Source: JACKAQ01 sp965227145
Lineage (GTDB): Bacteria; Calditrichota; Calditrichia; RBG-13-44-9; J075
Direction: 5' to 3'
Assembly: GCA_965227145.1 (NCBI GenBank)
Contig: OZ245730.1
Span: forward strand, 4,898,001 to 4,962,000
Length of the DNA stretch: 64,000 nt
Below, piece after piece: positions 25,492-34,571 of the stretch (position 1 is the stretch's first letter; each line of letters opens with the position of its first letter). The translations under genes were made by a program, and so were the position numbers. The notes beneath the pieces were generated by a model that worked only from the letters and a program-made list of their open reading frames with translations, did no database searches and was not told the DNA's origin.

Positions 25492-26259
25492 TTGTGGCAG
25501 GCGAAAAAATCGGCGGGCGTTTTCGGTGGTGATGCGGGCAATTTCCGCAACCGGCAGTTCGTGAATTTCCGCCAGTTTTTGTGCCACAGCCAGCACATTC
25601 GCCGGCTCGTTGCGCTTTTTTTTGGATTTCGCCGGTGCGATGTATGGCGAATCGGTTTCGATCATCGTGCGGTCCAGCGGCACAATTCTGGCAACATTTT
25701 TATCGAAACTCGGGTAGGTTATGCTGGCTGTAAAGGAAATGTGCAATCCCATGTCGAGATAAAATTCGGCATCAATCTTATCCCCCGCAAAACAGTGCAT
25801 CACCCCGTTTAATTTCTCAATTTTTTCTTCCTGAAAAAACCACTGCATTTCCCGCTGAGCGGCTCTGTTGTGGATAACCACAGGAAAATCATGCGCTTGC
25901 GCGATGTCGATCATTTGCCGGAAAGTGCCGTATTGGGCGGCGTGATGTTCGGTTTCCCAATAAAAATCCAGCCCGATTTCGCCGATCGCCACCACTTTCG
26001 GGTGCGATTTTGCGAGTTCCCGGATGATATCCGCATCGTCCGGTTTTGCCAAATGCGCCTCCGACGGGTGAATTCCGACACACGCAAATACCTGCGGATG
26101 CGCATCCGCCAGCAACAATGCCTGATGGCAGGATGGCACATCTGTTCCGAGCGTCACCAGTTGTGCAACACCGGCTGCAAACGCGCGCTGCAACACGGCG
26201 TCGCGGTCATCATCAAACGAATGGTAGTGCAAATGGGTGTGGGTATCGATCAGTTGCAT
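25477..26259 (-). CDS. TatD-family metal-dependent hydrolase
   Basis: The start is placed at ATG 26259, giving 260 residues that open with MQLIDTHTHL; a TTG six codons earlier is possible. The HxH motif (H7, H9) and the later GEIGLDFYW Glu, VIHNR His, MHCFAGD His and ETDSPY Asp are the two-metal site of the TatD family. These proteins are 3'-5' exonucleases or deoxyribonucleases of the amidohydrolase superfamily, cytoplasmic. Both the length and the motif order fit a full-length member. No clear ribosome-binding site precedes the ATG. A repeat element lies directly upstream. Confidence 0.93.
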   Translation of the reverse strand: MQLIDTHTHLHYHSFDDDRDAVLQRAFAAGVAQLVTLGTDVPSCHQALLLADAHPQVFACVGIHPSEAHLAKPDDADIIRELAKSHPKVVAIGEIGLDFYWETEHHAAQYGTFRQMIDIAQAHDFPVVIHNRAAQREMQWFFQEEKIEKLNGVMHCFAGDKIDAEFYLDMGLHISFTASITYPSFDKNVARIVPLDRTMIETDSPYIAPAKSKKKRNEPANVLAVAQKLAEIHELPVAEIARITTENARRFFRLPQSIDK

Positions 26260-26283
26260 GTTTTTTCTGATTTTCAAAATATC

Positions 26284-26483
26284 TTTTTGACAGGATTACA
26301 GGATTACAGGATTGAATGATGCTCAAAGTGGTATCCGGGAGATTCCTGCATTCGCAGGAATGGCAGGAAAATGCCAACACGTTTAACATTATTGCGAATG
26401 AAAACGGCGAATCCAATTACCGTTGAGCCTCATTTCAGGATCAATACACAAAAATCGTATAAACCCTGTTATCCTGTCAAACA
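26284..26483. repeat. repeat element with inverted ends and internal hairpin
   Basis: The left end (26284-26313) carries three tandem ACAGGATT units (26290-26297, 26298-26305, 26306-26313) after TTTTTG. The right end (26463-26483, AACCCTGTTATCCTGTCAAAC) is its imperfect inverse. Between them is a hairpin, ATTCCTGC/GCAGGAAT, at 26342-26361. It fills the gap between two minus-strand genes and has no open frame. Confidence 0.5.
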
Positions 26484-26491
26484 AAATTAAA

Positions 26492-27499
26492 TTAATGATT
26501 TTCAATAATTTGCGATAAAACTTCGGCGCGTTGCGCGCCGTTTTCCGGCTGATACAAATCGCCCTGACAAACGCCGCGCCGCTGCATTTCCGCTTCGATA
26601 TCCTGCACAACAACCGAGGTTCGCACGCCCCAATGCGGCGCAATCAGGTGTTTGGGGCGGGTTTCGCCAACCAACCGCTGGAGCATAATTTCCGGATTCA
26701 GCCGCCGCAAAAACTCGATCGCCAGATCGATATATTCCTCATATTCGAACAGCGGGAACGGCTCGCGCAAATATTCCGTTGCCAGCGCGGTTTTTTTGAC
26801 GATGTGCAAGTGATGCAATTTCAACGATTGGATTGGATAGCGCGAAACCACTTCCGCTGTTTTGAGCATCTGTTCGCGCGTTTCGCCGGGCAATCCCAAA
26901 ATGAGATGCGCCGCAACATGAATGCCGCGATTAGCAGTCATATTTACCGCGTCCGCCCATTCGGCAAATCCGTGCCCGCGATTGAGCCGTTCCAACGTAG
27001 CGTCATAAATTGATTCCAACCCGTATTCCAAACTGACGTAATGGCTTTTCGCCAGTGTTTCAAAATACGCTATTTTTTCTTCATCGATACAATCCGGACG
27101 GGTGCTGACCACCAACCCGCATACTTCCGGTTGGCGCAACGCCTGTTCATACAAATGTTTCAGATAGCTCAACGGCGCGTACGTATTGCTATACGCCTGG
27201 AAGTAGACCACAAATTTCATCTCGCCGTAGCGTTTTTGTAAGTACTCGATGCCAGCGCGAGTTTGTTCCTCGATGCTCATTCCGGGCGTGCAATAATAAG
27301 GCACAAAACTCATATTATTGCAATACGTACAACCGCCAAATGCTTTGGCACCATCACGATTTGGGCAGGTGAATCCGGCATCGACGGAAACTTTTTGCAA
27401 CCGGCTGCCAAATTTATTCGCCAAAAAATTTTTGTAGGCGTTATACGGGCGCGTTGTTCCCCACGGGTAGTTACTGCGCTTTTTTATATTTTTTTTCAT
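26492..27499 (-). CDS. radical SAM protein, YhcC family (TIGR01212-type)
   Basis: A 335-residue protein with the unusual radical SAM motif of this family: C45 in 'VDAGFTCPNRDG', then C57-x2-C60 in GGCTYCNN. The start region (YPWGTTRPYNAYKNFLANKFG) and 'PDCIDEEKIAYFETLAKSHYVSLEYGLES' are characteristic. The enzyme family is widespread and cytoplasmic, but its substrate has not been settled; some members are linked to tRNA modification by context. It is not near peptide-modification genes, so I do not connect it to the cluster at 6-10 kb. The ribosome-binding site is weak (GAAGG close to the ATG). Confidence 0.93.
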   Translation of the reverse strand: MKKNIKKRSNYPWGTTRPYNAYKNFLANKFGSRLQKVSVDAGFTCPNRDGAKAFGGCTYCNNMSFVPYYCTPGMSIEEQTRAGIEYLQKRYGEMKFVVYFQAYSNTYAPLSYLKHLYEQALRQPEVCGLVVSTRPDCIDEEKIAYFETLAKSHYVSLEYGLESIYDATLERLNRGHGFAEWADAVNMTANRGIHVAAHLILGLPGETREQMLKTAEVVSRYPIQSLKLHHLHIVKKTALATEYLREPFPLFEYEEYIDLAIEFLRRLNPEIMLQRLVGETRPKHLIAPHWGVRTSVVVQDIEAEMQRRGVCQGDLYQPENGAQRAEVLSQIIENH

Positions 27500-27963
27500 T
27501 GCCTTCGATTCTTAAAACTTCATTTACTGTTACACATATTTTTCACATTAACCTTCAATTAAAATCAAAAAACGTGGTTTCGCAAGGATGAAATCAGAAG
27601 AAATTTTTTCTGAATCACATGACTCTATTGCATTATTTAGCTAAAGCAATGTTTAGAACGATCGAATATATTCTTGAATATAATTTTATTGAGGATCAAT
27701 TTGATGTTGTTTTTTGCAAAATGGTTTCTGGTTAACACGCACTTTCGCGGCAGGTCTGCCGGAATGGGAGGAAATTCAGCAAAAATGCATCTCAATCGAA
27801 TATCGTTAGCGCGCAAATTAGCCGGATGGGGATTTCTGCCACTTTGTTCAAAATTAGCGGCTTTTTTAGCAAAAAATCCCTAAAGCGACATAAAATTTGA
27901 GTCGATGACAACAATAATAGTCATAATGGAATATGGTGATTCACACAAGAAAGGTGTTGAGAA
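27500..27963. other. intergenic region, no gene recognised
   Basis: Between the divergent YhcC-type and LruC genes. It is AT-rich with two GC-richer stretches (about 27735-27770 and 27810-27860). No convincing open frame, RNA gene, repeat or strong promoter was found. TTGAGT at 27897 with CATAAT at 27922 has an unfavourable 19-base spacing. Confidence 0.4.
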
Positions 27964-30018
27964 ATGAAGTTTGCAAATTTCCTAAAAATGATGCTCGCAG
28001 GATTGATCGTTTTTGTTTCGCTATCCAGCGGTTGCAAAAAAGTCAGTTCCGGGCCCGATCCGGACACTGAAATTCCGGGTGACTTCGATTACAACACTAC
28101 ACGAAGCGTCAATGTCCGCTTCGAAGCACTTTCCCCCTCAGGTAACCCAATTCAGGCAGTACGGTGCAACGTGTACAAAGAAGGTTACGGCGATAATAAC
28201 CAACTCGGTCAATTGCTCGTTTCCGGCTTTACCAACAGCAGCGGAATTCTGGAAACCGTGTTCAGTGTTCCCGCAACGCAGGACAGCGTGTATCTGGAAA
28301 TGCAGTTTATCGGAATGCTGAATGCCAGCATGGCACCGGTAAAAAATGGCGATCTCGTTTTCATCCTCGGTCAGGGTGTGGAGGGTCAGGAATTTATTTC
28401 CGATGGCGCCCGCCCAAGACGGATTACACTTAGCCGAACCGCCAGCACACCGGATTTCAACGTTATGGGTGACTGGAACGGCAAAGGAAAACCGAGATAT
28501 CTGGAAGATGAGCGGGATGAATTTAGTGAAGAATTTTTAACCGGTATCAACCAGTCACTCCCGGAAGGCGAATCCGTTGTGTCTTTACATCCGGAATTTC
28601 TGGCAGCCGGTAATGAAACCAATATCGTTCTAACCGACGATGCAGATATCTGGGTCACATTCGTTCACGAAGGCGCCGGTTACGAAAACGTCCTGGCTTA
28701 TCACACCTATCCGAATGACGATCCCCCGGCATCCGATGATGATGTTTCTGAAATCACCATCATTTTTCCAAATGTGAGTGTTGACAGAGATAAAATTTTG
28801 CAAGCCGGCGACAAAGTCTTTCTCGGATCATTTGACGCCGGAACAACCGTTGCCTGGGCACTCATTGCCGATGGCTGGGATGGGGATGACGACGAAGTTA
28901 CTGTTGGAAACGGATTAATCTATTCCGATCCGGAGCTGAACGACGGACCATCAGACAAAAAACAACACATGATTCTACTGCGCGACGTGCTCACAAACAA
29001 TTTAATAATGGGATTCGAAGACATTCTCCGTTCTACCGGCGGAGATGAAGATTTTAACGACGCTGTGTTTTATGCAACAGTGGACCCGATTTCCGCTATC
29101 AGCGGCTACATCCCAACCACAGATGACGACAATGTTGACACCGATGGCGACGGCATCCCCGATTTTCAGGATGAATTCCCGACCAGCCCGGATTCCGCAT
29201 ACAGCACTTCCGATCCTGCAGAAGCAACCTATTACACCCTCGCGTTTGAGGATGATTGGCCGGTTCAGGGTGATCTGGATTTCAACGATTTGGTTATCGA
29301 TTACAATTTTGAAAAAATTGCCAACGCCAATAACGAAATTGTCAGCCTGAAAGGCACTTTTGTCGTTCGTGCGGCGGGTTCTCTTAAATCCAATATTTTT
29401 GGCATTCAGTTTGATAATCTGCTGCCTTCGGACATACGCGGAACTGCCGGCGAAATTATCACCTGCAGGCATGTCACTTTTGCAACAAACGGCGTTGAAG
29501 CCGGGCAAAGCCGGGCGGTTATCATCGTTTTGGACGATGCCCGTTTGGTGCTGCCGCCTTCAGACCCGAGCTATACCGCAAATAGTCAGGAAGGCGTACC
29601 GTATGTAACGCCGGATACGTTTTCAGTAGTAATCAGCTTTGCGAATCCGGTTACGCCGCAGGAACTGGGCTCTGCGCCATATAATCCATTCCTGATTTCT
29701 GATGGCAATCGCGGGTACGAAGTTCACCTCAGCGGTGCGATACCGACAGATTTAGTGGACGAAGCGCTCTTCGGCACCGAAGACGACGCCAGTCAAGCCC
29801 AAAACGGGCGCTACTACCGCACCCAAAACAATCTCACATGGGCACTGAATATTCCGGATGTTTGGGATTATCCCTTCGAAGGCGTGTATGTTCGGGATGC
29901 ATACAACCACTTTTTCGGATGGGTTCAAAGCGGTGGAAATGGTAATCAGAACTGGTTTAACGACACCCGCGACGAAAGCATGATTTACGTGCCTTACGGC
30001 ATCTCAAAAAGAAAATAA
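27964..30018 (+). CDS. LruC-domain-containing lipoprotein
   Basis: A 684-residue lipoprotein with a signal ending in SLSSGC (C24) and a GAAAGGTG ribosome-binding site. Two beta-rich halves carry DUF4114-like and LruC-type sequence: 'FEDILRSTGGDEDFNDAVFYATVDP' in the first and 'YTLAFEDDWPVQGDLDFNDLVIDY' in the second. Between them is a thrombospondin-type-3-like calcium loop, DTDGDGIPDFQDEFP. LruC proteins are surface lipoproteins of spirochaetes and Bacteroidota-type bacteria with unclear roles. The Asp-rich loops suggest calcium binding. The gene is monocistronic and ends at a strong terminator. Confidence 0.88.
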   Translation: MKFANFLKMMLAGLIVFVSLSSGCKKVSSGPDPDTEIPGDFDYNTTRSVNVRFEALSPSGNPIQAVRCNVYKEGYGDNNQLGQLLVSGFTNSSGILETVFSVPATQDSVYLEMQFIGMLNASMAPVKNGDLVFILGQGVEGQEFISDGARPRRITLSRTASTPDFNVMGDWNGKGKPRYLEDERDEFSEEFLTGINQSLPEGESVVSLHPEFLAAGNETNIVLTDDADIWVTFVHEGAGYENVLAYHTYPNDDPPASDDDVSEITIIFPNVSVDRDKILQAGDKVFLGSFDAGTTVAWALIADGWDGDDDEVTVGNGLIYSDPELNDGPSDKKQHMILLRDVLTNNLIMGFEDILRSTGGDEDFNDAVFYATVDPISAISGYIPTTDDDNVDTDGDGIPDFQDEFPTSPDSAYSTSDPAEATYYTLAFEDDWPVQGDLDFNDLVIDYNFEKIANANNEIVSLKGTFVVRAAGSLKSNIFGIQFDNLLPSDIRGTAGEIITCRHVTFATNGVEAGQSRAVIIVLDDARLVLPPSDPSYTANSQEGVPYVTPDTFSVVISFANPVTPQELGSAPYNPFLISDGNRGYEVHLSGAIPTDLVDEALFGTEDDASQAQNGRYYRTQNNLTWALNIPDVWDYPFEGVYVRDAYNHFFGWVQSGGNGNQNWFNDTRDESMIYVPYGISKRK

Positions 30019-30046
30019 TCTGGGTCTGTTCATCTGGAACCTCCAC

Positions 30047-30080
30047 GAAAAAGCCGGTAATTACTTACCGGCTTTTTCAT
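30047..30080 (+). terminator. strong bidirectional rho-independent terminator
   Basis: Perfect 14-base stem GAAAAAGCCGGTAA (30047-30060) with TTACCGGCTTTTTC (30065-30078) and a TTAC loop. It lies between the convergent LruC and phosphodiesterase genes. Confidence 0.85.
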
Positions 30081-30120
30081 TTTCACAACAGATTTTTCAC
30101 GACACATTTTCACAACAACT

Positions 30121-30615
30121 TTATTTTTGCACTTCGTATTTGATCACTTCACCGCTTTCGGTATCATAAACTACAAACGATGAATGGCCGGTCAATTCAC
30201 CCATAATTTCACCGGGATTGATCCGTAAAGTATTGCCATCGTAGCTCACTTCGTATTTGTGATTATGCCCGAAACATACCACCTCAAACGCATCCGATGT
30301 AGCCAGCATTCGTCCGATATTATCGAAATGGGAAACCGCAAACCGTTTATTATCGATCAGCAGATCTGCAATTTCGCCATGCAGATGAACATGTTCGAAA
30401 TCGTTGGCAACCTGGGTAATGCGGAACAAATCGCCATCATTATTGCCGAAAACGATGTGAATCGGTTTGGAAAACCCGCTGGCCAAATCTTTCACAATAA
30501 AAGGCGAGCAGAGATCGCCGCAGCAAATCAGCTTGTCGGCATCCTGAATTTGGGAGAGCGCATTCTCTAATTTTTTCCGATGATCGTGAATGTCCGAAAT
30601 AATCGCGATTTTCAT
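30121..30615 (-). CDS. YfcE/MJ0936-family phosphodiesterase
   Basis: A 164-residue cytoplasmic metallophosphoesterase with the short YfcE-type layout: SDIHDH, CGDLC, FGNNDGD, then SHFDN and GHNHK at the end. The metal-binding Asp, His and Asn residues are all present. Members hydrolyse model phosphodiesters and depend on manganese; the physiological substrate is not established. GAGG lies close upstream of the ATG. It starts 7 bases after the stop of the M23 peptidase gene on the same strand, so the two are probably one transcript even though their cell compartments differ. Confidence 0.93.
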   Translation of the reverse strand: MKIAIISDIHDHRKKLENALSQIQDADKLICCGDLCSPFIVKDLASGFSKPIHIVFGNNDGDLFRITQVANDFEHVHLHGEIADLLIDNKRFAVSHFDNIGRMLATSDAFEVVCFGHNHKYEVSYDGNTLRINPGEIMGELTGHSSFVVYDTESGEVIKYEVQK

Positions 30616-30622
30616 ACCAACC

Positions 30623-32056
30623 TCACTGTGTTAATGTCATTTGTCTGGTTTCCCGAAAATTCCCTGTTTCCAAACGGTAATAATACACACCCGATTCAAC
30701 CCGATTGCCATTTGCGGCTTTGCCATTCCACTCAATAGTGTGGCTTCCGGCGGGCTGCATTTGGTTTACCAGCCGGCGCACTTCCCTGCCCATCGCATCA
30801 AAAACAGTAATTTTTACCGAGCCGGAAACAGGCATTTCATACGAAATTGTAGTTGTTGGATTAAAAGGATTCGGGTAATTTTGATTCAGCTTAAACGTTT
30901 GTAATTTCTCAGCTTGGTCATCAATGCCAACCGTTCCTACGGTAAAATCGTGCACATATGTTTCACCTTCAAATGTAACTTCGAACTGCCAAACACCGTT
31001 TTGCGGAATTAGCGGCAAATTCCACCACCAATACCAGTACGATGCCTGATAATGCGTTTCGGTTGATGCGTGCGACCAACTTTGCCAAATTGCACCATTT
31101 GGCTGGCGAATGCTGTATTGGCTGATTTGTCCGTTCAACTGATCCCGGTAATAAGTTGCGAAATATACCGTTTCGTTTGCCTGAAAAGCATCTTTCTCGT
31201 TGACAACTTCCTGTGACGGGCAACTCGGAAAAACCGGCGGTGCGGAATGGGTCATCACCCGATTAATTGCGGAATCGTAATATGGACGTTGCTCAGCCCA
31301 CCACGATTCCGTATTCAGGCTATTGCAAGATCCCTGAAACGGTTCAATCAAATTACCGCCGGCATCGTGTAACTCCAGATGCAAATGCGGTCCCGTAGAA
31401 TTGCCGGAACTTCCCACAACACCCAAATATTCCCCCGCAACAACTGTTTCGCCAATATTTTTAACGGTTGGTGAGTTCTTTTTCATGTGCCCGTACCAGG
31501 CTACGGAGCCATCACTGTGCTGCACATAAACCGCGTTCCAATTAGATCCATTAAATCCACAGCTCCGATCGTTATTGCCGGAAGCTTTAAAAATAATCGT
31601 GCCCGGTGCCGCCGCAACGATGATAATTTCGTCGTGATCCATCCGGTACCAGCCGAACGGCCAGGTAAAAATATCCACGCCCTGATGGTTGTAACCGGAG
31701 GCAAGGTCATAGGTTCGTTCACCGCAATTGTAATCCTGCAATTGATTGGGAAATGCCGAGTTTTGATCCACAAAATTGGAAATACCGTGGTAACCGTAAT
31801 CCGTTTGACCCAATGCACCGATTACCGGCCATTCCATCAACGTCACCTGTTCTGTTTTTGCAGGTTCGATGATACCACGATTTAATAAATCCTGAATACT
31901 TGCATCCAATTGTTGCTGAATTTCCACGCGCTTTTCTGCTGTTAAACAGGGAAAATCTTGTTGCGAAAAATCCATTCCACCGCCGCCCATATTGTTTTGT
32001 GCGCTTAATATATTGAAAATAAACAACATAAATATCGCAAATCGAAAACGCTTCAT
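30623..32056 (-). CDS. secreted M23-family peptidase with C-terminal sorting domain
   Basis: The start is set at ATG 32056, with AAGGAG 7 bases upstream and a signal peptide (KRFRFAIFMLFIFNILSAQ) following; a longer open frame to 32212 lacks both. The 477-residue protein has a lysostaphin/M23 domain at about residues 125-265 with the zinc ligands of HQGVDIF and GPHLHLELHD, which normally cuts peptidoglycan cross-bridges or other Gly-rich peptides. A short beta domain follows. The end has NYPNPFNPTTT and finishes in QMTLTQ, a type IX-like sorting domain. It should therefore act at or beyond the outer membrane, which is unusual for a wall hydrolase. Confidence 0.92.
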   Translation of the reverse strand: MKRFRFAIFMLFIFNILSAQNNMGGGGMDFSQQDFPCLTAEKRVEIQQQLDASIQDLLNRGIIEPAKTEQVTLMEWPVIGALGQTDYGYHGISNFVDQNSAFPNQLQDYNCGERTYDLASGYNHQGVDIFTWPFGWYRMDHDEIIIVAAAPGTIIFKASGNNDRSCGFNGSNWNAVYVQHSDGSVAWYGHMKKNSPTVKNIGETVVAGEYLGVVGSSGNSTGPHLHLELHDAGGNLIEPFQGSCNSLNTESWWAEQRPYYDSAINRVMTHSAPPVFPSCPSQEVVNEKDAFQANETVYFATYYRDQLNGQISQYSIRQPNGAIWQSWSHASTETHYQASYWYWWWNLPLIPQNGVWQFEVTFEGETYVHDFTVGTVGIDDQAEKLQTFKLNQNYPNPFNPTTTISYEMPVSGSVKITVFDAMGREVRRLVNQMQPAGSHTIEWNGKAANGNRVESGVYYYRLETGNFRETRQMTLTQ

Positions 32057-32235
32057 ATCCGCTCCTTGATTTAATTTGATCCAAAACCCTTTGAAAAATC
32101 TAAAAGAAATATCGAAGCATTGACAGCAAAAATTAAGGAATTTGCGTTCCGACAGCATTGCAATAAAGTTATTTGTGGCGGTGACGATTCTATTAAAAAA
32201 CAGGGAAGTCATTTTAATTCACGGAAGGAGAAAAA

Positions 32236-32409
32236 ATGCAGGTATCCGGCGGTGGAAATGCGCAACTGGCGATGCGAATGCTTCAGCAAGCCCAACAGCA
32301 GCAATTGCAGATGGCGCAGGCAACAATCCAAATGGCTCAGGCACAGGAAAATGCACAAAACGGACAACAATTGTTAGGTTCTGGTAATTTGGTTGATGTT
32401 TATGCGTGA
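32236..32409 (+). CDS. small Gln/Met/Ala-rich protein (57 residues)
   Basis: ATG at 32236 follows a near-perfect ribosome-binding site, GGAAGGAG, with a 5-base A spacer. The gene ends 24 bases before a strong terminator, so it looks like a genuine single-gene unit. The 57-residue product has no signal peptide. Residues 9-45 form one amphipathic helix with repeated Gln and Met (MLQQAQQQQLQMAQ), and the end is GSGNLVDVYA. The layout, a short helix followed by a 'GN-hydrophobic-D-hydrophobic-A' end, recalls the YjfB-type putative motility proteins, but I cannot confirm this. TTGACA lies at 32120-32125, with no good -10 box. Confidence 0.6.
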   Translation: MQVSGGGNAQLAMRMLQQAQQQQLQMAQATIQMAQAQENAQNGQQLLGSGNLVDVYA

Positions 32410-32433
32410 TGTTTGCAGGAATGGTATATTGTA

Positions 32434-32465
32434 AAAAAAGGCAGGTTGTTTAACCTGCCTTTTTT
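32434..32465 (+). terminator. bidirectional rho-independent terminator
   Basis: 14-base stem, AAAAAAGGCAGGTT (32434-32447) with AACCTGCCTTTTTT (32452-32465). It separates the small-protein gene from the convergent peptidase gene. Confidence 0.88.
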
Positions 32466-32487
32466 GTTGTATCAAAAAACGTGAAAA

Positions 32488-34194
32488 TTACATCCCCAGT
32501 TTTTTCTCAACCGTGTAAACAGGGCGAATATCAACCGGGATGTCGGATAGTTTGTCCAACGCCGTTTGCAATTCTGGTGATATTTTACGGTATTTGGCGA
32601 TAAACGCTTTGGCGCCGTCGTAATCGCCGAGCGCCTGAATCATCAAAATATCATGCGACAGATCGCGAACTGCGGCGTCCATTTTTGCGTAATTGACGTG
32701 GAATCGCGCCGTTTCAGCGGTGAATTCCACCCCACCTTTTTCCATTAAATAATTGAGAATAATCGCATTTCCGCCGCCGTGTGCCTCGCTGATGCCAAAG
32801 CGAACACTGCGGAAAATGCCGCCCACAAAACTGGCGTAAACGGCATCACCAACTTCTTTGCTGAACACACCTTTTTCCACCATAAACGGAAATTGGTACA
32901 ATCCAACAATGTCCGCTTTTGCTTCTTCCAACGTGGAATAAGTTTCTTTCAATTCCTGGCTGACGGTGGTTTGCTGTCCATTTTTGGTGATGGTTCCGGG
33001 TCCGATGCCGTGCACCATTTCATGCAGCAACACATGATAGAAAAAAGCATCAAACGACACTTTTTGCAGATCATCTTCGTGCAGCACCCGTGCCATTATT
33101 TTTCGGGAAATGTTGTCGTATTTTGCCTGCGTAACGTTACGCAGCATCACCTTTTTACTGCCTTTGGCTTCGCGAACGCGTTCGTCATTCGGCAGGTTGA
33201 ATGCGATGGTTTGCACACCGGCTTTGGTATCGCCGGCGGTAAATACTTCGTTAACCACTTTGATGGGCGATTCGCTGCCGCGATTGAAATTTTTGTGCGC
33301 ATCGGGAATGGGCAGGCGTTTTTCCAACTCATTCAAATATTGCCCGACAGCTTTTAATTTTTGGCTGGCATCCGCATCCACCAATGTGATGAAACATTCG
33401 AACGCGGCTTTGTAGCCGAACAATTCGTCTTCGTAGGTTTCATACGGGCCGATGACGATTTCGATGGTGTGATCTTTCAGATCCATCCAATCCATATCGC
33501 TTTGGTAATAATCGTTGCTCAAAAATGCGTCTGCGCGACTGGTGAGGTAGGTTTTCAGCGATGCATTGTCCGTAAGTGCAGCAGCTTCACGGAGCAGTTT
33601 GGCAGCCGGTTCGAGAAATTCCTGATATGCCTCGGAATACGGCATAGCCACCAGTTTTTCACCATCGCGGCGAATGACGGTAAAAAATCCGCGCAACGCG
33701 TCTGCATCTTCCGGGTGGTTTTTTACCCATTCTTCAAATTCGGTTTTGGTCATATCCGCCGGATAATAATTGGCACCTTCCGGTTTGTGGGTGCCGGTAT
33801 TGATGAACGGCTTGTCATCTTCCAGCCGGTCGAACGGGCCAAAATTGACATCAAAGTAGGCTTTTAAAATGGCGTTGTCCGGCGTGTTTGCGGCGGCTAA
33901 CGCATCTCGTAAATCGACATTTTGGGCATACACCTGACGCAGAAAAATTTCGTCCATCAGCTTGGCGGCCTGCACCAGTTTTGCCAATGCCTGACGATCA
34001 CCGTCGCTCAGTACGGATTCGTCAAAATCGATGTCAACCGGTTCAAATTTATCCAGTTGCGCTTTAATCTCGTTAATCGGCTGATGATTTTTTATCACGC
34101 TAACATCCTGTTTATTCGACATTTCCGAGCATCCGACAATCATTGCAAACAACGCAAGTGCCCCAAACATCTTTCCAAATTTTCTCATAAACAA
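32488..34194 (-). CDS. M49-like (dipeptidyl-peptidase III-related) zinc peptidase lipoprotein
   Basis: A 568-residue lipoprotein with a signal ending in MIVGC (C22). Near residue 391 it has HEMVHG, followed 28 residues after the second His by EEAKADIVGLY. This parallels the HELLGHG...EECRAECVGLY pair of dipeptidyl-peptidase III but with one residue fewer between the two His, giving an HExxH motif. The family removes dipeptides from short peptides; secreted lipid-anchored versions are common in FCB bacteria. The start is TTG at 34194, 5 bases after AGGAG; an ATG at 34188, two codons later, is an alternative. The STAS gene lies 29 bases upstream on the same strand. Confidence 0.8.
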   Translation of the reverse strand: MFMRKFGKMFGALALFAMIVGCSEMSNKQDVSVIKNHQPINEIKAQLDKFEPVDIDFDESVLSDGDRQALAKLVQAAKLMDEIFLRQVYAQNVDLRDALAAANTPDNAILKAYFDVNFGPFDRLEDDKPFINTGTHKPEGANYYPADMTKTEFEEWVKNHPEDADALRGFFTVIRRDGEKLVAMPYSEAYQEFLEPAAKLLREAAALTDNASLKTYLTSRADAFLSNDYYQSDMDWMDLKDHTIEIVIGPYETYEDELFGYKAAFECFITLVDADASQKLKAVGQYLNELEKRLPIPDAHKNFNRGSESPIKVVNEVFTAGDTKAGVQTIAFNLPNDERVREAKGSKKVMLRNVTQAKYDNISRKIMARVLHEDDLQKVSFDAFFYHVLLHEMVHGIGPGTITKNGQQTTVSQELKETYSTLEEAKADIVGLYQFPFMVEKGVFSKEVGDAVYASFVGGIFRSVRFGISEAHGGGNAIILNYLMEKGGVEFTAETARFHVNYAKMDAAVRDLSHDILMIQALGDYDGAKAFIAKYRKISPELQTALDKLSDIPVDIRPVYTVEKKLGM

Positions 34195-34223
34195 TACAGC
34201 TCCTGTGTTTATCGGATTGACGT

Positions 34224-34571
34224 TTAAGCTTCGTTTTCGAAGCTGGCAACAGCGCGATCAGCACTTTCGTAGGTATCGAAAATTTTGATCATTTTGGTAA
34301 TCATCATTACGCTTTGCACTTTTTCGGCAACGCTGGAGAGTTTCAGTTTGCCTTCGGCGCTGCTGATCGATGTGTAACAAGCCATCAGCACACCCAAACC
34401 GGAACTGTTCAACCATTTCACGCCTTTGAGATCGATAACGACATTTTTCGCGCCGTCGGCAATCAGGCTTTTCACTTTTTCGTGCAGTGCGGTTGTTTCC
34501 GGTCCGCCCATCATGTTTCCGGAAATGGTTAACACAGCAATATTACGCTGAAAACTTTCCTTAATTTTCAT
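34224..34571 (-). CDS. STAS-domain protein, anti-sigma factor antagonist type
   Basis: A 115-residue single STAS domain with the hallmark phosphorylatable Ser region 'LKGVKWLNSSGLGVLMACY' (Ser at about residues 56-57) and 'NVVIDLKG' before it. Proteins of this type (SpoIIAA/RsbV) bind an anti-sigma factor kinase when unphosphorylated. Neither the kinase nor the sigma factor is encoded nearby, so the partner must be elsewhere. GGAG lies upstream of the ATG. It is followed by the M49-like peptidase gene on the same strand, and the pairing may be only positional. Confidence 0.93.
   Translation of the reverse strand: MKIKESFQRNIAVLTISGNMMGGPETTALHEKVKSLIADGAKNVVIDLKGVKWLNSSGLGVLMACYTSISSAEGKLKLSSVAEKVQSVMMITKMIKIFDTYESADRAVASFENEA

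Noticed and set aside
26290..26313. Start of a CRISPR array
   Set aside because: The ACAGGATT units are 8 bases, directly adjacent, and have no spacers; they belong to a repeat element. The same holds for the 14-base units at 15787-15814.
26492..27499. Second RiPP radical SAM enzyme
   Set aside because: The spacing of the three Cys and the N-terminal region identify the YhcC family, found in most bacteria and not tied to peptide clusters.
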